The notes under the pieces: generated by a model | Seen by the model: the letters and a program-made list of their open reading frames with translations, nothing else | Databases searched by the model: none | What the model was told of the DNA's origin: nothing | NCBI GenBank assembly: GCA_017621205.1 | Contig: JAGATQ010000022.1 | Coordinates: forward strand, 62,001 to 126,000 | Direction of reading: 5' to 3' | Source: Lachnospira sp. | GTDB lineage: Bacteria; Bacillota; Clostridia; Lachnospirales; Lachnospiraceae | Length of the DNA stretch: 64,000 bases | Made by a program: the position numbers and the translations under genes | Shown here: piece by piece, positions 1 through 9,359 of the stretch | Position numbering within the stretch: position 1 is the stretch's first letter | Layout of the letters: each line of letters starts with the position of its first letter

Positions 1-873
1 AAAATCGCCCCTATACTGTGTTCCTGCCACCATACTTCCCATATCCACAGAATAAACCTTTGCATCCTTTAAACAATCCGGTACATTATCTTCCACAATA
101 CGGCGGACAAGACCATAAGTAATCGCTGTTTTACCAACTCCCGGTTCCCCAATGTGAAGCGGATTATTTTTATCCCGCCGGCACAAAATTAATATCGTCT
201 CCTCAATCTCATCCTCCCTGCCAATCAGTGGGGTGTAATCCGCTTTCTCCACCACATCATTTAAACATGTCACATACTTTTTATAGGACTGGCTGGAACC
301 TGCATGATGTTTCTCATCCAACTGCTCTGTCTCCTCATAGCCCTCCCCATAAAAATAAATAACCCCCTCGTCGTCGTCTTCCTCCTCCTCTTCCAGATAG
401 GTGTTAAATCGGTCCGGTGCAATTCCCGAATAATCTCCCGGCTCATCCTCCAGATAACAAAGCTCAAAAAAAACGTCGTTCACGTTGACATTCTGTTCCG
501 AGATGAAGTATGTTGCATAACACTCTGGAAGCTTCATCATCCCATAAAAAACATGCGTTAACTCAAGCAGTGTCTTTCCACTGGCATCCGCCTGCAATGC
601 TCCCCTTTCCAGCATGGCTTCAAACCCACGGCTTAAAGAAGCAGTACCCGCTTCATCCTCCGGAAACTGTTCATAATTTTTCTTGAAAAACTTTTTAATC
701 TTCTTTCTTAATTCCTCGGCATCCCCGCCGCATATCTCATAGCTTTCAATAAACACTTCATCCCTTGTCAGCACATATAAAAAATGCTCTGGTGTCACAA
801 ATTCATGACGCCACTTTTTGGTCGTATCTACCGTATCAAACAAAAGCTTTTGCAATCTCTCCGATGTATCCAA
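1..873 (-). CDS. clpA: ClpA-type AAA+ unfoldase of the Clp protease, N-terminal part (runs off the window)
   Basis: The 291 codons visible give the Clp N-domain, an acidic linker rich in Glu/Asp around residues 135-142, and the start of the first AAA+ module with Walker A GEPGVGKTA. The frame is still open at base 1, so the C-terminal part lies outside the window. ClpA forms hexamers that unfold substrates and feed them to ClpP; ClpS upstream is its adaptor. I place the start at a TTG (bases 871-873) because GGAGG lies 8 bases before it, inside the last codons of clpS; no ATG gives a comparable site. ClpC is the alternative name, but direct coupling to clpS favours ClpA. Confidence 0.88.
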   Translation of the reverse strand, partial: MDTSERLQKLLFDTVDTTKKWRHEFVTPEHFLYVLTRDEVFIESYEICGGDAEELRKKIKKFFKKNYEQFPEDEAGTASLSRGFEAMLERGALQADASGKTLLELTHVFYGMMKLPECYATYFISEQNVNVNDVFFELCYLEDEPGDYSGIAPDRFNTYLEEEEEDDDEGVIYFYGEGYEETEQLDEKHHAGSSQSYKKYVTCLNDVVEKADYTPLIGREDEIEETILILCRRDKNNPLHIGEPGVGKTAITYGLVRRIVEDNVPDCLKDAKVYSVDMGSMVAGTQYRGDF

Positions 874-876
874 CTG

Positions 877-1194
877 CTACACCTCCTTCATTTCCACACG
901 GAACGGATATCCTGCCGCCTTTGCTAAAGACATTGCCCTATTCCGTTTGGAAGCAGCGATATCATAGGTATACCTGCCAACCACTGCCTCTCCCCCCTTA
1001 TGTACACTCATCATCAACTCAACTGCCTCTGCCTGCGATTTGCGAAACACAGTTGTCAGAATCTCCACCACAAAATCCATTGGAGTAAAGTCATCGTTGT
1101 ACATTACCACCGCATAATGATGCGGTTCTTTTAATTTATAAATTTCCCGTTCTCTCAAAGCGGTCTGAGATACATTTTTAGTTTTTTTGCCCAT
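877..1194 (-). CDS. clpS: ClpS adaptor for the Clp protease (N-end rule)
   Basis: A 105-residue protein with the ClpS core: the HHYAVVMYNDDFTPMDFV segment, which carries the Asn-Asp-Asp of the N-degron pocket, and the HKGGEAVVG segment. ClpS binds substrates with destabilising N-terminal residues and delivers them to the ClpA N-domain. The ATG at 1192-1194 follows an AGGAAAGGAAG-type site; an upstream in-frame TTG at 1236 has no good site and would add 14 residues. The stop is 3 bases before the clpA TTG, and the clpA ribosome binding site is inside clpS, so the two are translationally coupled. Confidence 0.93.
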   Translation of the reverse strand: MGKKTKNVSQTALREREIYKLKEPHHYAVVMYNDDFTPMDFVVEILTTVFRKSQAEAVELMMSVHKGGEAVVGRYTYDIAASKRNRAMSLAKAAGYPFRVEMKEV

Positions 1195-1373
1195 AGCTTC
1201 TTCTTCCTTTCCTGCTGTAGGAATATTTTCTCTCAAATTATTAAATGATATACTTTCGTTTTATATTCCTTATTATCATAGCATACAATTGCTGGTTAAG
1301 CTATGGGGGAATTGCTTAAAATATTTCTTGAATGCATAATGGATGCATAATGGCTTATTTGTAGTCTGTGATA

Positions 1374-1607
1374 GCATGGAATGGGCATACACTGTACTTT
1401 TGTTCCGTTGTTCGGGAATAAAAATTTCTATGATATTCCCATATTGGAATCAATGTGCTGCCGCAACCGACACCAACTCGCCATCCGGGCTCGATGGTGT
1501 CTTTTCGGGACATCCTTGTCCCGAAATTGCTATAGATTAATGGGAATATCAAGAAATGCTAATTCCCTTCCAAAGTCACAAAAGTACAGTATATGCCCAT
1601 TCCATGC
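1374..1607 (-). repeat. Family A palindromic element, copy 1
   Basis: A 234-bp hairpin-forming element. The outer arms start GCATGGAATGGGCATAC and end with the complement, with few mismatches. Inside lie a second pair of arms bounded by GGGAAT...ATTCCC, and a core with the hairpins TTTCGGGAC / GTCCCGAAA and GCCATCCGGGC-type. The same core recurs at 1833, 46922, 47345 and 50232. This copy is in reverse orientation, about 180 bp upstream of the clpS start. I see no credible ORF in it. It could be a MITE or a structured RNA. Confidence 0.85.
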
Positions 1608-1665
1608 CCCTCAAGTTACCAATAATTTCATTTTTATCTTGTAAATATTTTAAAAATTCCCCCGG

Positions 1666-1712
1666 AAAATAAAAGGTAACCATCTCGTCATGATACATGA
1701 CAGATGGTTACC
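1666..1712 (-). terminator. Rho-independent terminator (metK transcript)
   Basis: A long hairpin with outer arms GGTAACCATCT / AGATGGTTACC and inner arms GTCATG / CATGAC, followed on the minus strand by TTTTATTTT. It lies between family A copies 1 and 2, so the metK transcript would contain copy 2 before ending here. Confidence 0.75.
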
Positions 1713-1832
1713 TTAAACTAAATTTTAAATTCAATTGTAAAGTCAGAAACCCAGACTTCACACCTAATCCCCTTTCCCCAAGTAAGTAATTACAGCTTTA
1801 ATTTGAAGCGTGGCATATCAGTAATGTTGGCG

Positions 1833-2066
1833 GCACAGAGCAAAGGTATGTTATATCGTTATGACTTTGGAAGGGAATTAGTATTTCTTGATATTCCCAT
1901 TAAGTATCCAGCAATTTCGGGACTGGATGTCCCGAAAAGATGCAGTTGAGCCATGGATGGCGAATCTGCATCGGTTGCGGCAGCACATAATTACCCAACG
2001 GGAATATCATAGAAATTCTTATTCCCGAACAACGGAATAACTATATAACATACCTTTGCTCTGTGC
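1833..2066 (+). repeat. Family A palindromic element, copy 2
   Basis: A 234-bp element in the orientation opposite to copy 1. Outer arms GCACAGAGCAAAGGTATG and its exact complement pair, although the arm sequence is unlike that of copies 1, 3 and 5. The core is conserved: GACTTTGG, the GGGAAT...ATTCCC arms, the TTTCGGGAC hairpin, the GATGCAG / CTGCATC hairpin with GCCATGGATGGC inside, and GAACAACGG near the end. It begins 30 bases beyond the metK stop codon. Confidence 0.85.
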
Positions 2067-2096
2067 TCTAAGAACCTCAAATGCAAGTTCAATTAA

Positions 2097-3284
2097 TTAC
2101 AAATACTTCTTCAAATCTTCCACCTTATCAAGCTTCTCCCAAGGAAGCTCCACATCCGTTCTTCCAAAATGCCCATAAGCAGCAGTCTGCTTATAGATTG
2201 GACGGCGTAAATCAAGCATCTTAATAATTCCTGCCGGACGAAGGTCAAACTGTTCTCTTACCATTTCTACCAGCTTCTCCTCAGAAAGCTTACCGGTTCC
2301 AAAGGTATCTACCATAATTGAAGTTGGACGTGCCACACCAATAGCATAGGATAACTGAATCTCACACTTATCTGCTAACCCTGCTGCTACAATATTCTTC
2401 GCCACATAACGGGCAGCGTAAGCAGCCGAACGGTCTACCTTCGTGCAATCCTTACCGGAAAATGCTCCACCGCCGTGACGGGCATATCCTCCATAAGTAT
2501 CCACAATAATCTTACGTCCGGTTAAACCACTATCTCCATGAGGACCACCAATCACAAAGCGTCCGGTCGGATTAATAAAAAACTTAGTGTCCGCATCAAT
2601 TAGCTCGGTTGGCAGAACCGGATCAAAAACATACTTCTTAATGTCTTCATGAATCTGTTCCTGTGTCACATCAGCATCATGCTGTGTTGATAATACAACT
2701 GCCTCAAGCCGAATTGGCTTCCCGTTCTCATCATATTCTACTGAAACCTGTGTTTTTCCATCCGGGCGAAGGTAAGGAAGTGTTTTATCCTTACGAACCT
2801 TGGTCAGCTGCATTGCAAGCTTATGTGCCAGACTAATCGGGTATGGCATATACTCCTCGGTTTCATTACTGGCATACCCAAACATCATACCCTGGTCTCC
2901 CGCACCAATCGCTTCAATCTCTTCATCAGACATCTGATTTTCCTTTGCCTCTAGTGCCTTGTCCACACCCATGGCAATATCTGACGACTGCTCATCTATC
3001 GCTGCAATAACACCACAGGTATTACAATCAAAACCATAATCTGCATTGTCATACCCAATTTCCCGAATAGTCTCCCTTACCACCTTCTGAATATCCACAT
3101 ATGCATTAGTCGTAATCTCTCCCATAACTAACACAAGTCCTGTCGTGGTTGCAGTCTCGCACGCTACACGGCTCATGGGATCCTGCTCAAGCATCGCATC
3201 AAGAATGGCATCACTAATCTGATCACAGATTTTATCCGGATGTCCCTCGGTTACAGACTCAGAAGTAAACAACAATTTTTCCAT
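2097..3284 (-). CDS. metK: S-adenosylmethionine synthetase
   Basis: A full-length 395-residue MetK. It makes S-adenosylmethionine from methionine and ATP in the cytoplasm. Visible signatures are [13 protein letters not shown] near the N-terminus, [12 protein letters not shown] in the middle, and [19 protein letters not shown]. The ATG follows GGAGGAATAGT. Upstream are a SAM-I riboswitch, its terminator and a consensus promoter, so the gene should shut down when its product is plentiful. It appears monocistronic, ending at the hairpin near 1690. Confidence 0.97.
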   Translation of the reverse strand: MEKLLFTSESVTEGHPDKICDQISDAILDAMLEQDPMSRVACETATTTGLVLVMGEITTNAYVDIQKVVRETIREIGYDNADYGFDCNTCGVIAAIDEQSSDIAMGVDKALEAKENQMSDEEIEAIGAGDQGMMFGYASNETEEYMPYPISLAHKLAMQLTKVRKDKTLPYLRPDGKTQVSVEYDENGKPIRLEAVVLSTQHDADVTQEQIHEDIKKYVFDPVLPTELIDADTKFFINPTGRFVIGGPHGDSGLTGRKIIVDTYGGYARHGGGAFSGKDCTKVDRSAAYAARYVAKNIVAAGLADKCEIQLSYAIGVARPTSIMVDTFGTGKLSEEKLVEMVREQFDLRPAGIIKMLDLRRPIYKQTAAYGHFGRTDVELPWEKLDKVEDLKKYL

Positions 3285-3420
3285 ACTATTCCTCCATTCT
3301 TTGTATATTAGCGTTCAAGAAATGATTTTATCTATTCGTTCTCCATAAAAACCATTTCAAACCTTGAAAATCCAAATATCTCTCCTAATTTAGAGATTAT
3401 AGCCATATTTAGCTGGCCAT

Positions 3421-3449
3421 AAATATAAAAAATCCGGTCAAGCCGGATT
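3421..3449 (-). terminator. Riboswitch-controlled terminator before metK
   Basis: AATCCGG / CCGGATT hairpin followed on the minus strand by a T-rich run. It sits just downstream of the SAM aptamer and about 140 bases before the metK start, the normal place for the expression platform. Confidence 0.85.
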
Positions 3450-3465
3450 GATTGCATCTACCAAT

Positions 3466-3601
3466 CCTCTTATTGCTCGACTGTAATATAGAAACATATA
3501 TCATCACGTTTCTGCATTCACTCGCTCAGGCCGGCACCTTCCGTTAATGGGGTTGCCGTGGCTTCACAGTCCCTTATGACTCCACCACTCTGAATAAGAG
3601 A
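3466..3601 (-). promoter_or_regulatory. SAM-I (S-box) riboswitch aptamer for metK
   Basis: The minus strand reads CTCTTATTCAGAGTGGTGGAG, then a GGGACTGTGAAGCCACGGCAACC block, then GGAAGGTGC and a closing GAGCAATAAGAG. These are the invariant S-box segments: the P1 closing stem, the kink-turn AGAGTGGTGGAG, GGCAACC and AAGGTGC. SAM binding should favour the terminator at 3431-3449 and switch metK off. P1 pairs CTCTTATT with AATAAGAG. Confidence 0.95.
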
Positions 3602-3627
3602 AATATTTGTTATTCTGTTACAATTAA

Positions 3628-3656
3628 AGAATACTACAGCTGAAAAAAACAGTCAA
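3628..3656 (-). promoter_or_regulatory. Sigma-70-type promoter of metK
   Basis: TTGACT, 17-base spacer, TATTCT on the minus strand, about 25-30 bases upstream of the SAM riboswitch. Confidence 0.75.
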
Positions 3657-3853
3657 GAAGAAATATTGCTTTTTGTAATATTTTCAAGTATACTATTATT
3701 ATTGGGGGAATATTCACAACTATAATTACAAATCAATAATATGGGCAGAATCTTGTGAAACATCTTCATTTATACGGTCTTGCTTATACAAGGCATAGTA
3801 CAGCGATATGCTGTTACAATCTATGAATCTACTATACATAAAGGGGACGAATT

Positions 3854-4933
3854 ATGAAAAAAGTACGAATCAACACATCCAACATCAAAATAGGAATGGT
3901 TGCTGCCAACGATGTTGTTTCCGACTCTGGACAGCTTCTTGTACCAAAGGACGTAGAATTTACAGAAGAAATTTTAGATGGGCTTAGTGCCTACCCCATT
4001 CCTTTTGTCTACATATACGAAAAAGAAATCATGCAGGATAAGCCGGTTTCAACGGAGGCAAGCTATCGGGAACGTATTCAGAACAGCCGGGAGTTTCAAG
4101 TGTTTCAGGAAGAATTCAGTCATTCCCTTGAAGATGTAAACCAAAGTCTGCAGCATATTGTAACCAACAGCGATGATATCAACACAGATACCCTGTTAAA
4201 GCAGACAACACAATTATTAACCCATAGCGCAACTACAATCGGTGTATTAGATTTAGTTAATAATCTTCGCATTTATGATGATTCTACTTATGCCCATTCA
4301 TTAAATGTTTCCATCATCTGCCGTATATTTGGTCAATGGCTGAATTGGAGCCAGGAAGACATTGATGCATTGACTGTGGCAGGAACATTACATGATTTAG
4401 GAAAGCTTCTATTACCCCCTGAGATTATTAAAAAACCAGACCGACTGGACGAAGAAGAATTTCGTATTATTAAAACGCATCCATACAGAGGCTACAAGCA
4501 TGTAGAACACACAGATTTAGATCCTCGAATTAAAGATGCAATCCTGATGCATCACGAAAAAAATGATGGAAGCGGCTACCCTGCCAGATTAAAGGGCGAG
4601 GCTATTGCTCCCTTTGCCAAGATTGTTGCCATTGCAGATGTATATGATGCCATGACAGCGGATAGGGTTTACCGGCAGGGAATCTGTCCATTTCATGTTA
4701 TCCGCATGTTTGAAAATGAAGGTTATCAGAAGTATGATGCCCGCTATCTCCTTCCTTTTTTAGAGGGTATTGTACAAACCTATATCAATAACCGTGCCCG
4801 TCTGACCGATGGCAGCGTTGGAGAGATTGTATTTATCAATAAGCATGCACTCTCCCGCCCTATTGTAAGAGTAAAAAGTACCTTTGTCGATTTATCGGTA
4901 GAAAGAAACTTGTGTATTGAAGAGATACTGTAA
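3854..4933 (+). CDS. HD-GYP domain protein, probable c-di-GMP phosphodiesterase
   Basis: A 359-residue soluble protein. The N-terminal ~120 residues resemble the variable region that precedes many HD-GYP domains. The catalytic domain carries the HD pair in TLHDLGKLLLPPE (residues 180-181), later metal-binding histidines (HP at 209-210), and HHEKNDGSGYP (233-243), which contains the GYP signature. ADVYDAMTADR follows. The metal ligands look complete, so activity against c-di-GMP is plausible. AAGGGGACG precedes the ATG. It is the only plus-strand gene in this part of the window and stands alone, so its transcription is independent of metK and murA. Confidence 0.88.
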   Translation: MKKVRINTSNIKIGMVAANDVVSDSGQLLVPKDVEFTEEILDGLSAYPIPFVYIYEKEIMQDKPVSTEASYRERIQNSREFQVFQEEFSHSLEDVNQSLQHIVTNSDDINTDTLLKQTTQLLTHSATTIGVLDLVNNLRIYDDSTYAHSLNVSIICRIFGQWLNWSQEDIDALTVAGTLHDLGKLLLPPEIIKKPDRLDEEEFRIIKTHPYRGYKHVEHTDLDPRIKDAILMHHEKNDGSGYPARLKGEAIAPFAKIVAIADVYDAMTADRVYRQGICPFHVIRMFENEGYQKYDARYLLPFLEGIVQTYINNRARLTDGSVGEIVFINKHALSRPIVRVKSTFVDLSVERNLCIEEIL

Positions 4934-4952
4934 AGGACACTAGTACATTATA

Positions 4953-5048
4953 AACTCAAACTTCGCACTCGAAGTTTGTATACGAGTAAGTAATGATTAT
5001 ATTCATTACTTACCCTGACAACAATTTTTTATGTGCAAAGTTTGAGTT
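4953..5048. repeat. Family B palindromic element, short copy
   Basis: A 96-bp imperfect palindrome. Outer arms AACTCAAACTTCGCAC / GTGCAAAGTTTGAGTT; inner arms GTAAGTAATGA / TCATTACTTAC. The two ends closely match those of the longer element at 48440-48690, while the inner stem differs, so both belong to one family. Confidence 0.65.
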
Positions 5049-5052
5049 AGAA

Positions 5053-5084
5053 ATTAAAAATACCCGGCAGAATATCTGCCGGGT
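5053..5084 (-). terminator. Terminator downstream of murA
   Basis: ACCCGGCAGA / TCTGCCGGGT hairpin with a T-run on the minus strand. It may also stop plus-strand transcription from the HD-GYP gene, although the T-tract is poorer in that direction. Confidence 0.75.
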
Positions 5085-5117
5085 AGTATATTTTATATTC
5101 ATCAAATATGATTTCTA

Positions 5118-6419
5118 CTATACAACCTGTAGCTTAAACTTCTGAAGCTCCCGTTCTGAATCCACAAGAGCAATCTCCGCACCAAGACCCTTAAGCTTCT
5201 CTTCGAAACGCTCGTATCCCCGCTGAATATACTGGATACTCTCTACTGTGCTATAGCCCTCTGCTGCCAGACCTGCAATCACCAAAGCCGCTCCCGCACG
5301 CAAATCCGGTGCAACAATGTCCGCACTGGAGTACTTTGAAACTCCGGTTATAATTGCAACATTGCCTTCCACTTGAATCTTAGCACCCATTCTAGTCAAT
5401 TCATCCACATACTTAAAGCGGTTCTCAAAAATACTCTCTGTAATTACACTGGTACCTTCAGACAATGCCAATACGACTGCCATCTGTGGCTGCATATCTG
5501 TCGGAAATCCGGGGTAAGGAAGCGTCTTAATCTGGGTACAGGTAAGTCTGCGTTCCCTTGCATCGACCCTCACTGCGTCATCATACTCATGAATGGTACA
5601 ACCCATCTCTGCAAGCTTAGCACTTATTGCTTCTAAATGCTTTGGAATAACATTTTTAACTGTAATATCACCCCCAGTTGCGGCCGCTAGCGTCATAAAA
5701 GTTCCCGCCTCAATCTGGTCAGGAATAATGGCATATTCACTGCCATGAAAAGACTCCACACCACGAATACGGATTACATCTGTACCAGCACCCTTAATAT
5801 TAGCACCCATACTGTTTAAAAAGTTCGCTACATCAACAATATGCGGTTCCTTCGCAGCATTCTCTATAATCGTGTTACCCTCTGCCAAGGCGGCAGCCAT
5901 CATCACATTAATCGTTGCCCCGACACTCACAACGTCCATATAGATATGAGCGCCTCTCAAATGGTCTGCCACAGCGGTTATCATGCCTCCAGAGATATCT
6001 ACCTTAGCACCCAATGCCCGAAACCCCTTGATATGCTGGTCAATCGGCCGGCTTCCAATATCACAGCCTCCTGGCAATGCTACCACGGCTCGCTTATACT
6101 TGCCAAGCAGTGCCCCAAGCAGATAATAAGACGCACGAATCCGGCGGATATATTCACCGTCCACAATCGTACTCTCTCTGCTGATATCTCTTCCGCTTAT
6201 CTTAACGGTGTTTGCATCAATCCGCTCTACGCATCCACCGACTCCTTCAATCGCCTGTAACATCACATTGGTGTCACGAACATCCGGCATATTCTCAATC
6301 AGACACTCACCATCTGTCATCACTGCTGCTGCCAATACGCCCAAAGATGCATTCTTTGCACCGCCAATCACTACATCACCACATAGTGGACGGCCACCCT
6401 TCATAACATACTGTTCCAT
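5118..6419 (-). CDS. murA: UDP-N-acetylglucosamine 1-carboxyvinyltransferase (MurA)
   Basis: A full-length MurA of about 433 residues. It transfers enolpyruvate to UDP-GlcNAc, the first committed step of peptidoglycan synthesis. Motifs: GGAKNASLG at the N-terminus, RIRASYYLLGALL, and PGGCDIGSRP with the catalytic cysteine that fosfomycin alkylates, followed by PDQIEAGTFM and PGFPTDMQPQ. I start it at the ATG giving MEQYVMKGG, with AGGTG just upstream; an in-frame ATG 12 bases earlier has no site. An upstream promoter is visible at 6612-6639. Neighbouring aroK is separated by about 300 bases. Confidence 0.95.
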   Translation of the reverse strand: MEQYVMKGGRPLCGDVVIGGAKNASLGVLAAAVMTDGECLIENMPDVRDTNVMLQAIEGVGGCVERIDANTVKISGRDISRESTIVDGEYIRRIRASYYLLGALLGKYKRAVVALPGGCDIGSRPIDQHIKGFRALGAKVDISGGMITAVADHLRGAHIYMDVVSVGATINVMMAAALAEGNTIIENAAKEPHIVDVANFLNSMGANIKGAGTDVIRIRGVESFHGSEYAIIPDQIEAGTFMTLAAATGGDITVKNVIPKHLEAISAKLAEMGCTIHEYDDAVRVDARERRLTCTQIKTLPYPGFPTDMQPQMAVVLALSEGTSVITESIFENRFKYVDELTRMGAKIQVEGNVAIITGVSKYSSADIVAPDLRAGAALVIAGLAAEGYSTVESIQYIQRGYERFEEKLKGLGAEIALVDSERELQKFKLQVV

Positions 6420-6611
6420 CATACACCTCATATATTCTACGAAATCAATCTAATATTCTTATGTTAATTCAGTTATCTCCCTACTCCTACAATCTCTAAC
6501 TCTTCTCTATCCATCCTGTTTATCCCTGTTCCCAATCGCCCCCGCTAATATAAGAACCGTCCTGTAGTAAACTTTATAGCAGCATTACTACCCACAGGCT
6601 ATCACATTTTA

Positions 6612-6639
6612 ATTATACCATAAGAAAAAAATTTGTAAA
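6612..6639 (-). promoter_or_regulatory. Likely promoter of murA
   Basis: TTTACA, 16-base spacer, TATAAT on the minus strand, about 190 bases before the murA start. The rest of the 300-base gap is AT-rich and I saw no ORF or clear leader structure in it. Confidence 0.55.
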
Positions 6640-6721
6640 TTAGTCAAGGCAAAAAATTTCTAACAAATTTCTCATAAATTTATCCAATCCCTTATGTAAT
6701 TTGACAAACCATTGATTTCTA

Positions 6722-7255
6722 TCATTCTTTTTCTTTTAATAAACAGGCAATTGCCTGCTCTTCTTCCAATGAATGCACAATGTTATCCATAAGCTGTTCC
6801 ACATCAAGGCCTGCTGCATCAATTGTAATATGGGCATACCGTTCATAGAGCGGACATCGTTCCTTATATAAATCCATCAGCGTCTGATTATCCTTTAACA
6901 ACACGCCTCTGCGTCTGATATTGCCCAATCTCTTCTGAAGTTCCTCATAGGGCAGCCTTATATATACAATTGTACTAATTCCTCGTAAATGCTCCATCGC
7001 CCGGTCGCCATATACCACACTCCCCCCTGTCGCAATCACAAGCCTCCGCCCGGTTACAGAAGCATTTACCTCCTCCTCTACCCGGGCAAAATAAGCATAT
7101 CCGCTCTGGGCAATAATTTCATGCAACAGCCGGTTCTCCCTCTCCTGAATCAGAAGATCTGTATCCACAAACTGATATCCCAGCACCTTAGCAAGTACCA
7201 CCCCTATCGTACTCTTACCACATCCCGGCATCCCCACTAATGTAATATTATGCAT
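6722..7255 (-). CDS. aroK: Shikimate kinase
   Basis: A 177-residue P-loop kinase. Walker A GMPGCGKST (residues 8-16), the DTD motif in FVDTDLLIQ that binds shikimate and magnesium, and the TGG motif in ATGGSVV. It phosphorylates shikimate in the chorismate pathway. The ATG follows AAGGGAT. It begins 20 bases after the stop of the OLD-like gene, so the two are probably co-transcribed, although the functions are unrelated. Confidence 0.9.
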   Translation of the reverse strand: MHNITLVGMPGCGKSTIGVVLAKVLGYQFVDTDLLIQERENRLLHEIIAQSGYAYFARVEEEVNASVTGRRLVIATGGSVVYGDRAMEHLRGISTIVYIRLPYEELQKRLGNIRRRGVLLKDNQTLMDLYKERCPLYERYAHITIDAAGLDVEQLMDNIVHSLEEEQAIACLLKEKE

Positions 7256-7275
7256 CTGTTCTATCCCTTCCTAAG

Positions 7276-9147
7276 CTACTCTTCCCGGTTTTTCTTCCGG
7301 TTTTCAAAATATACAAAATTATCGATGGAATCCAGAATATCCTTGAACACCTCTCTTGGAGCCTCCTCAATATATCTCTCCAGCACACCATCCTTTCGTC
7401 CACCCTTATACCTGCCATAGAAAATATCAAAAAGGTTATGCCCTCTGACGTATATTTTAATCAACTCGATATTATTTTTAATATCCTGCTTACTATTGAT
7501 ACGAATACCAGTATGCTTTAACATCCTCTTGGTACTCCCAAGCTTATAAAGGTAATCCCGGTATTTACTATATAATATGTTATAAAACTCCTCTTCGTTC
7601 TTTAAAATTCCAATCTTTACCATTGTTTTCGGGTCCAGAAAATAATTTTCAAACGAATAGTAGCGAAGGACAAGCACATTTTTCGGGGTAACCCTCGGAA
7701 GGTTATTCTCATCCTGCTGCTCTCTTGATTTATAGTAACCACAAAGCTGTTTTACTAAAGTTTTAGGATTCTTACCATCCGAGTCCCGTATCATCAAAAA
7801 CTGGTCCTTTAAATACAGCTTGTTAATATACTTTAGATTCGCATATGTCTTGATGTTCGTGCAGCTATTTACCGGAACAATGGCAATTCGCTGCGGTTTT
7901 CCTTCTTCATCATAGACCTCAGAATAATATTTTTTAAGAAGCATCGGAAGCCGGTTACTATCCTGCTTTCCTTCCACAATAAAGACAAAATTCACATTCA
8001 TTAAATCATTCGCTGTATATCCAAGATCATCAAGAATGGTGTCAATATCCCCATCCTCTAAAACCACTGTCTCAAAATTCTCATCAATCATAACCTGCTT
8101 TATCTGCTTCTGTGAAAAATTAAATATCATATTGGGAGAATGTGTGGAAAAAATAACCTGATTTTTCTTGGATAAATTATATAAAATCTCCGATGCCACC
8201 TTCTGCAATTGTGGATGCAGAAAAATCTCCGGGTCTTCTATCATAATAATACTAAATACACGATTATCCTTCTCCTGAATATAGGTCTCTAACAGAGAAA
8301 GAATATATATGCTTTTGAAGCCAGCCGATAACGTCTCGAGCGGACCACTGGTCTGCAGTCGTTTATTATGCACTATCGTCTGTATCTTAAACATCTCATC
8401 GACATCAAAGTCCATTTTATATTCTATGTCCTGAACAAGGCTTCCATTCTTATGAAAATTAGCATTTAATTTTTCTGCAAAATTATCTAAATTGAGATGA
8501 AACAGCTTATATTCCATCAACCGGGTCGTCTCGTATATCGTGAGCTCCTCTGGCATCTTCTTATTGATTAACCCCACACACTGAAAACAACGGTTACACT
8601 TTCTCGTTTTATCAAACATACAGATATTCTCTCTTAGCTCCTGTAATGTCTCATTACCTTGAAACTTTACAATATCCTCCTGTATCTGGTCAATATTTCT
8701 ATTGCTATCTATAAAATAAATCGTAGGGAACACCTGCTTTAGCAGCTTATTATTCTTTTTAACCCCATCTCCATATTTCATCTCACCGCCATGCGCAATC
8801 GAGCATTCAAAAGGAAGCTGCCCATCCGCAAACTTCGGAAATTTTTCCTTGAAATCTTCCTCCCACAGCTCATACTTCTTATAATTACTCACCAGCCCTC
8901 TCTCATGGAGCTCATGCAAATCATCTTCATCAATGGAAAGCGTACCATTTATTACAATACTTTTTGTAATATCAAAATAATCCCTCTCTTGAATCTTATA
9001 ATCTCCGGCAATTGCCATAATAGCATAGAGCAAAACTGTCTTTCCGGTATTGTTCTTTCCTACCAGAATCAAAGCATTGTCAATATTATTAAGGGTCAGC
9101 TCCCGTATCGTTTTAAAATTTTTAATGGTAAGTGATGAGAATTTCAT
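7276..9147 (-). CDS. OLD-like AAA ATPase with C-terminal TOPRIM nuclease domain
   Basis: A 623-residue protein. The N-terminal ABC-type ATPase half has Walker A GKNNTGKT (30-37), a signature-like ETLSAGFKS (271-279), Walker B IIMIEDPEIFLHP (300-312) and the switch histidine in FSTHSPN. The TOPRIM half has VFIVEGKQD (388-396) and IRDSDGK (453-459), which supply the acidic residues expected for metal binding. OLD proteins are DNA nucleases found in phage defence and as housekeeping orphans. No UvrD-like GajB partner is adjacent, so it is not a Gabija pair. An oddity is C-x7-C-x2-C-x2-C at residues 176-190, a possible zinc site inside the ATPase domain. Confidence 0.8.
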   Translation of the reverse strand: MKFSSLTIKNFKTIRELTLNNIDNALILVGKNNTGKTVLLYAIMAIAGDYKIQERDYFDITKSIVINGTLSIDEDDLHELHERGLVSNYKKYELWEEDFKEKFPKFADGQLPFECSIAHGGEMKYGDGVKKNNKLLKQVFPTIYFIDSNRNIDQIQEDIVKFQGNETLQELRENICMFDKTRKCNRCFQCVGLINKKMPEELTIYETTRLMEYKLFHLNLDNFAEKLNANFHKNGSLVQDIEYKMDFDVDEMFKIQTIVHNKRLQTSGPLETLSAGFKSIYILSLLETYIQEKDNRVFSIIMIEDPEIFLHPQLQKVASEILYNLSKKNQVIFSTHSPNMIFNFSQKQIKQVMIDENFETVVLEDGDIDTILDDLGYTANDLMNVNFVFIVEGKQDSNRLPMLLKKYYSEVYDEEGKPQRIAIVPVNSCTNIKTYANLKYINKLYLKDQFLMIRDSDGKNPKTLVKQLCGYYKSREQQDENNLPRVTPKNVLVLRYYSFENYFLDPKTMVKIGILKNEEEFYNILYSKYRDYLYKLGSTKRMLKHTGIRINSKQDIKNNIELIKIYVRGHNLFDIFYGRYKGGRKDGVLERYIEEAPREVFKDILDSIDNFVYFENRKKNREE

Positions 9148-9359
9148 ATAACCCCTCCTCAGGTCAGATATACTAATGCAATTTATAGAACCTTTATCCC
9201 CTGATGCATTCAGAAAATCACAGATTTCCCTCTCTTTTTTGGACTGTTACTCCTGTAAGTATAACATACTTATTCCTTGTTTTCTATTTTTCTGAGAAAT
9301 TAGTTGGAAAATCTATTCCTAATATGTTACACTATATGTATGCAGAAAGGACTGATTGT

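Noticed and set aside
1343-1644. Short ORFs inside family A copy 1
   Set aside because: They arise from the palindrome, overlap on both strands, and have no ribosome binding sites.
7276-9147. Gabija-type defence pair
   Set aside because: There is no UvrD-like helicase gene on either side; the neighbours are aroK and a small Ig-like gene.
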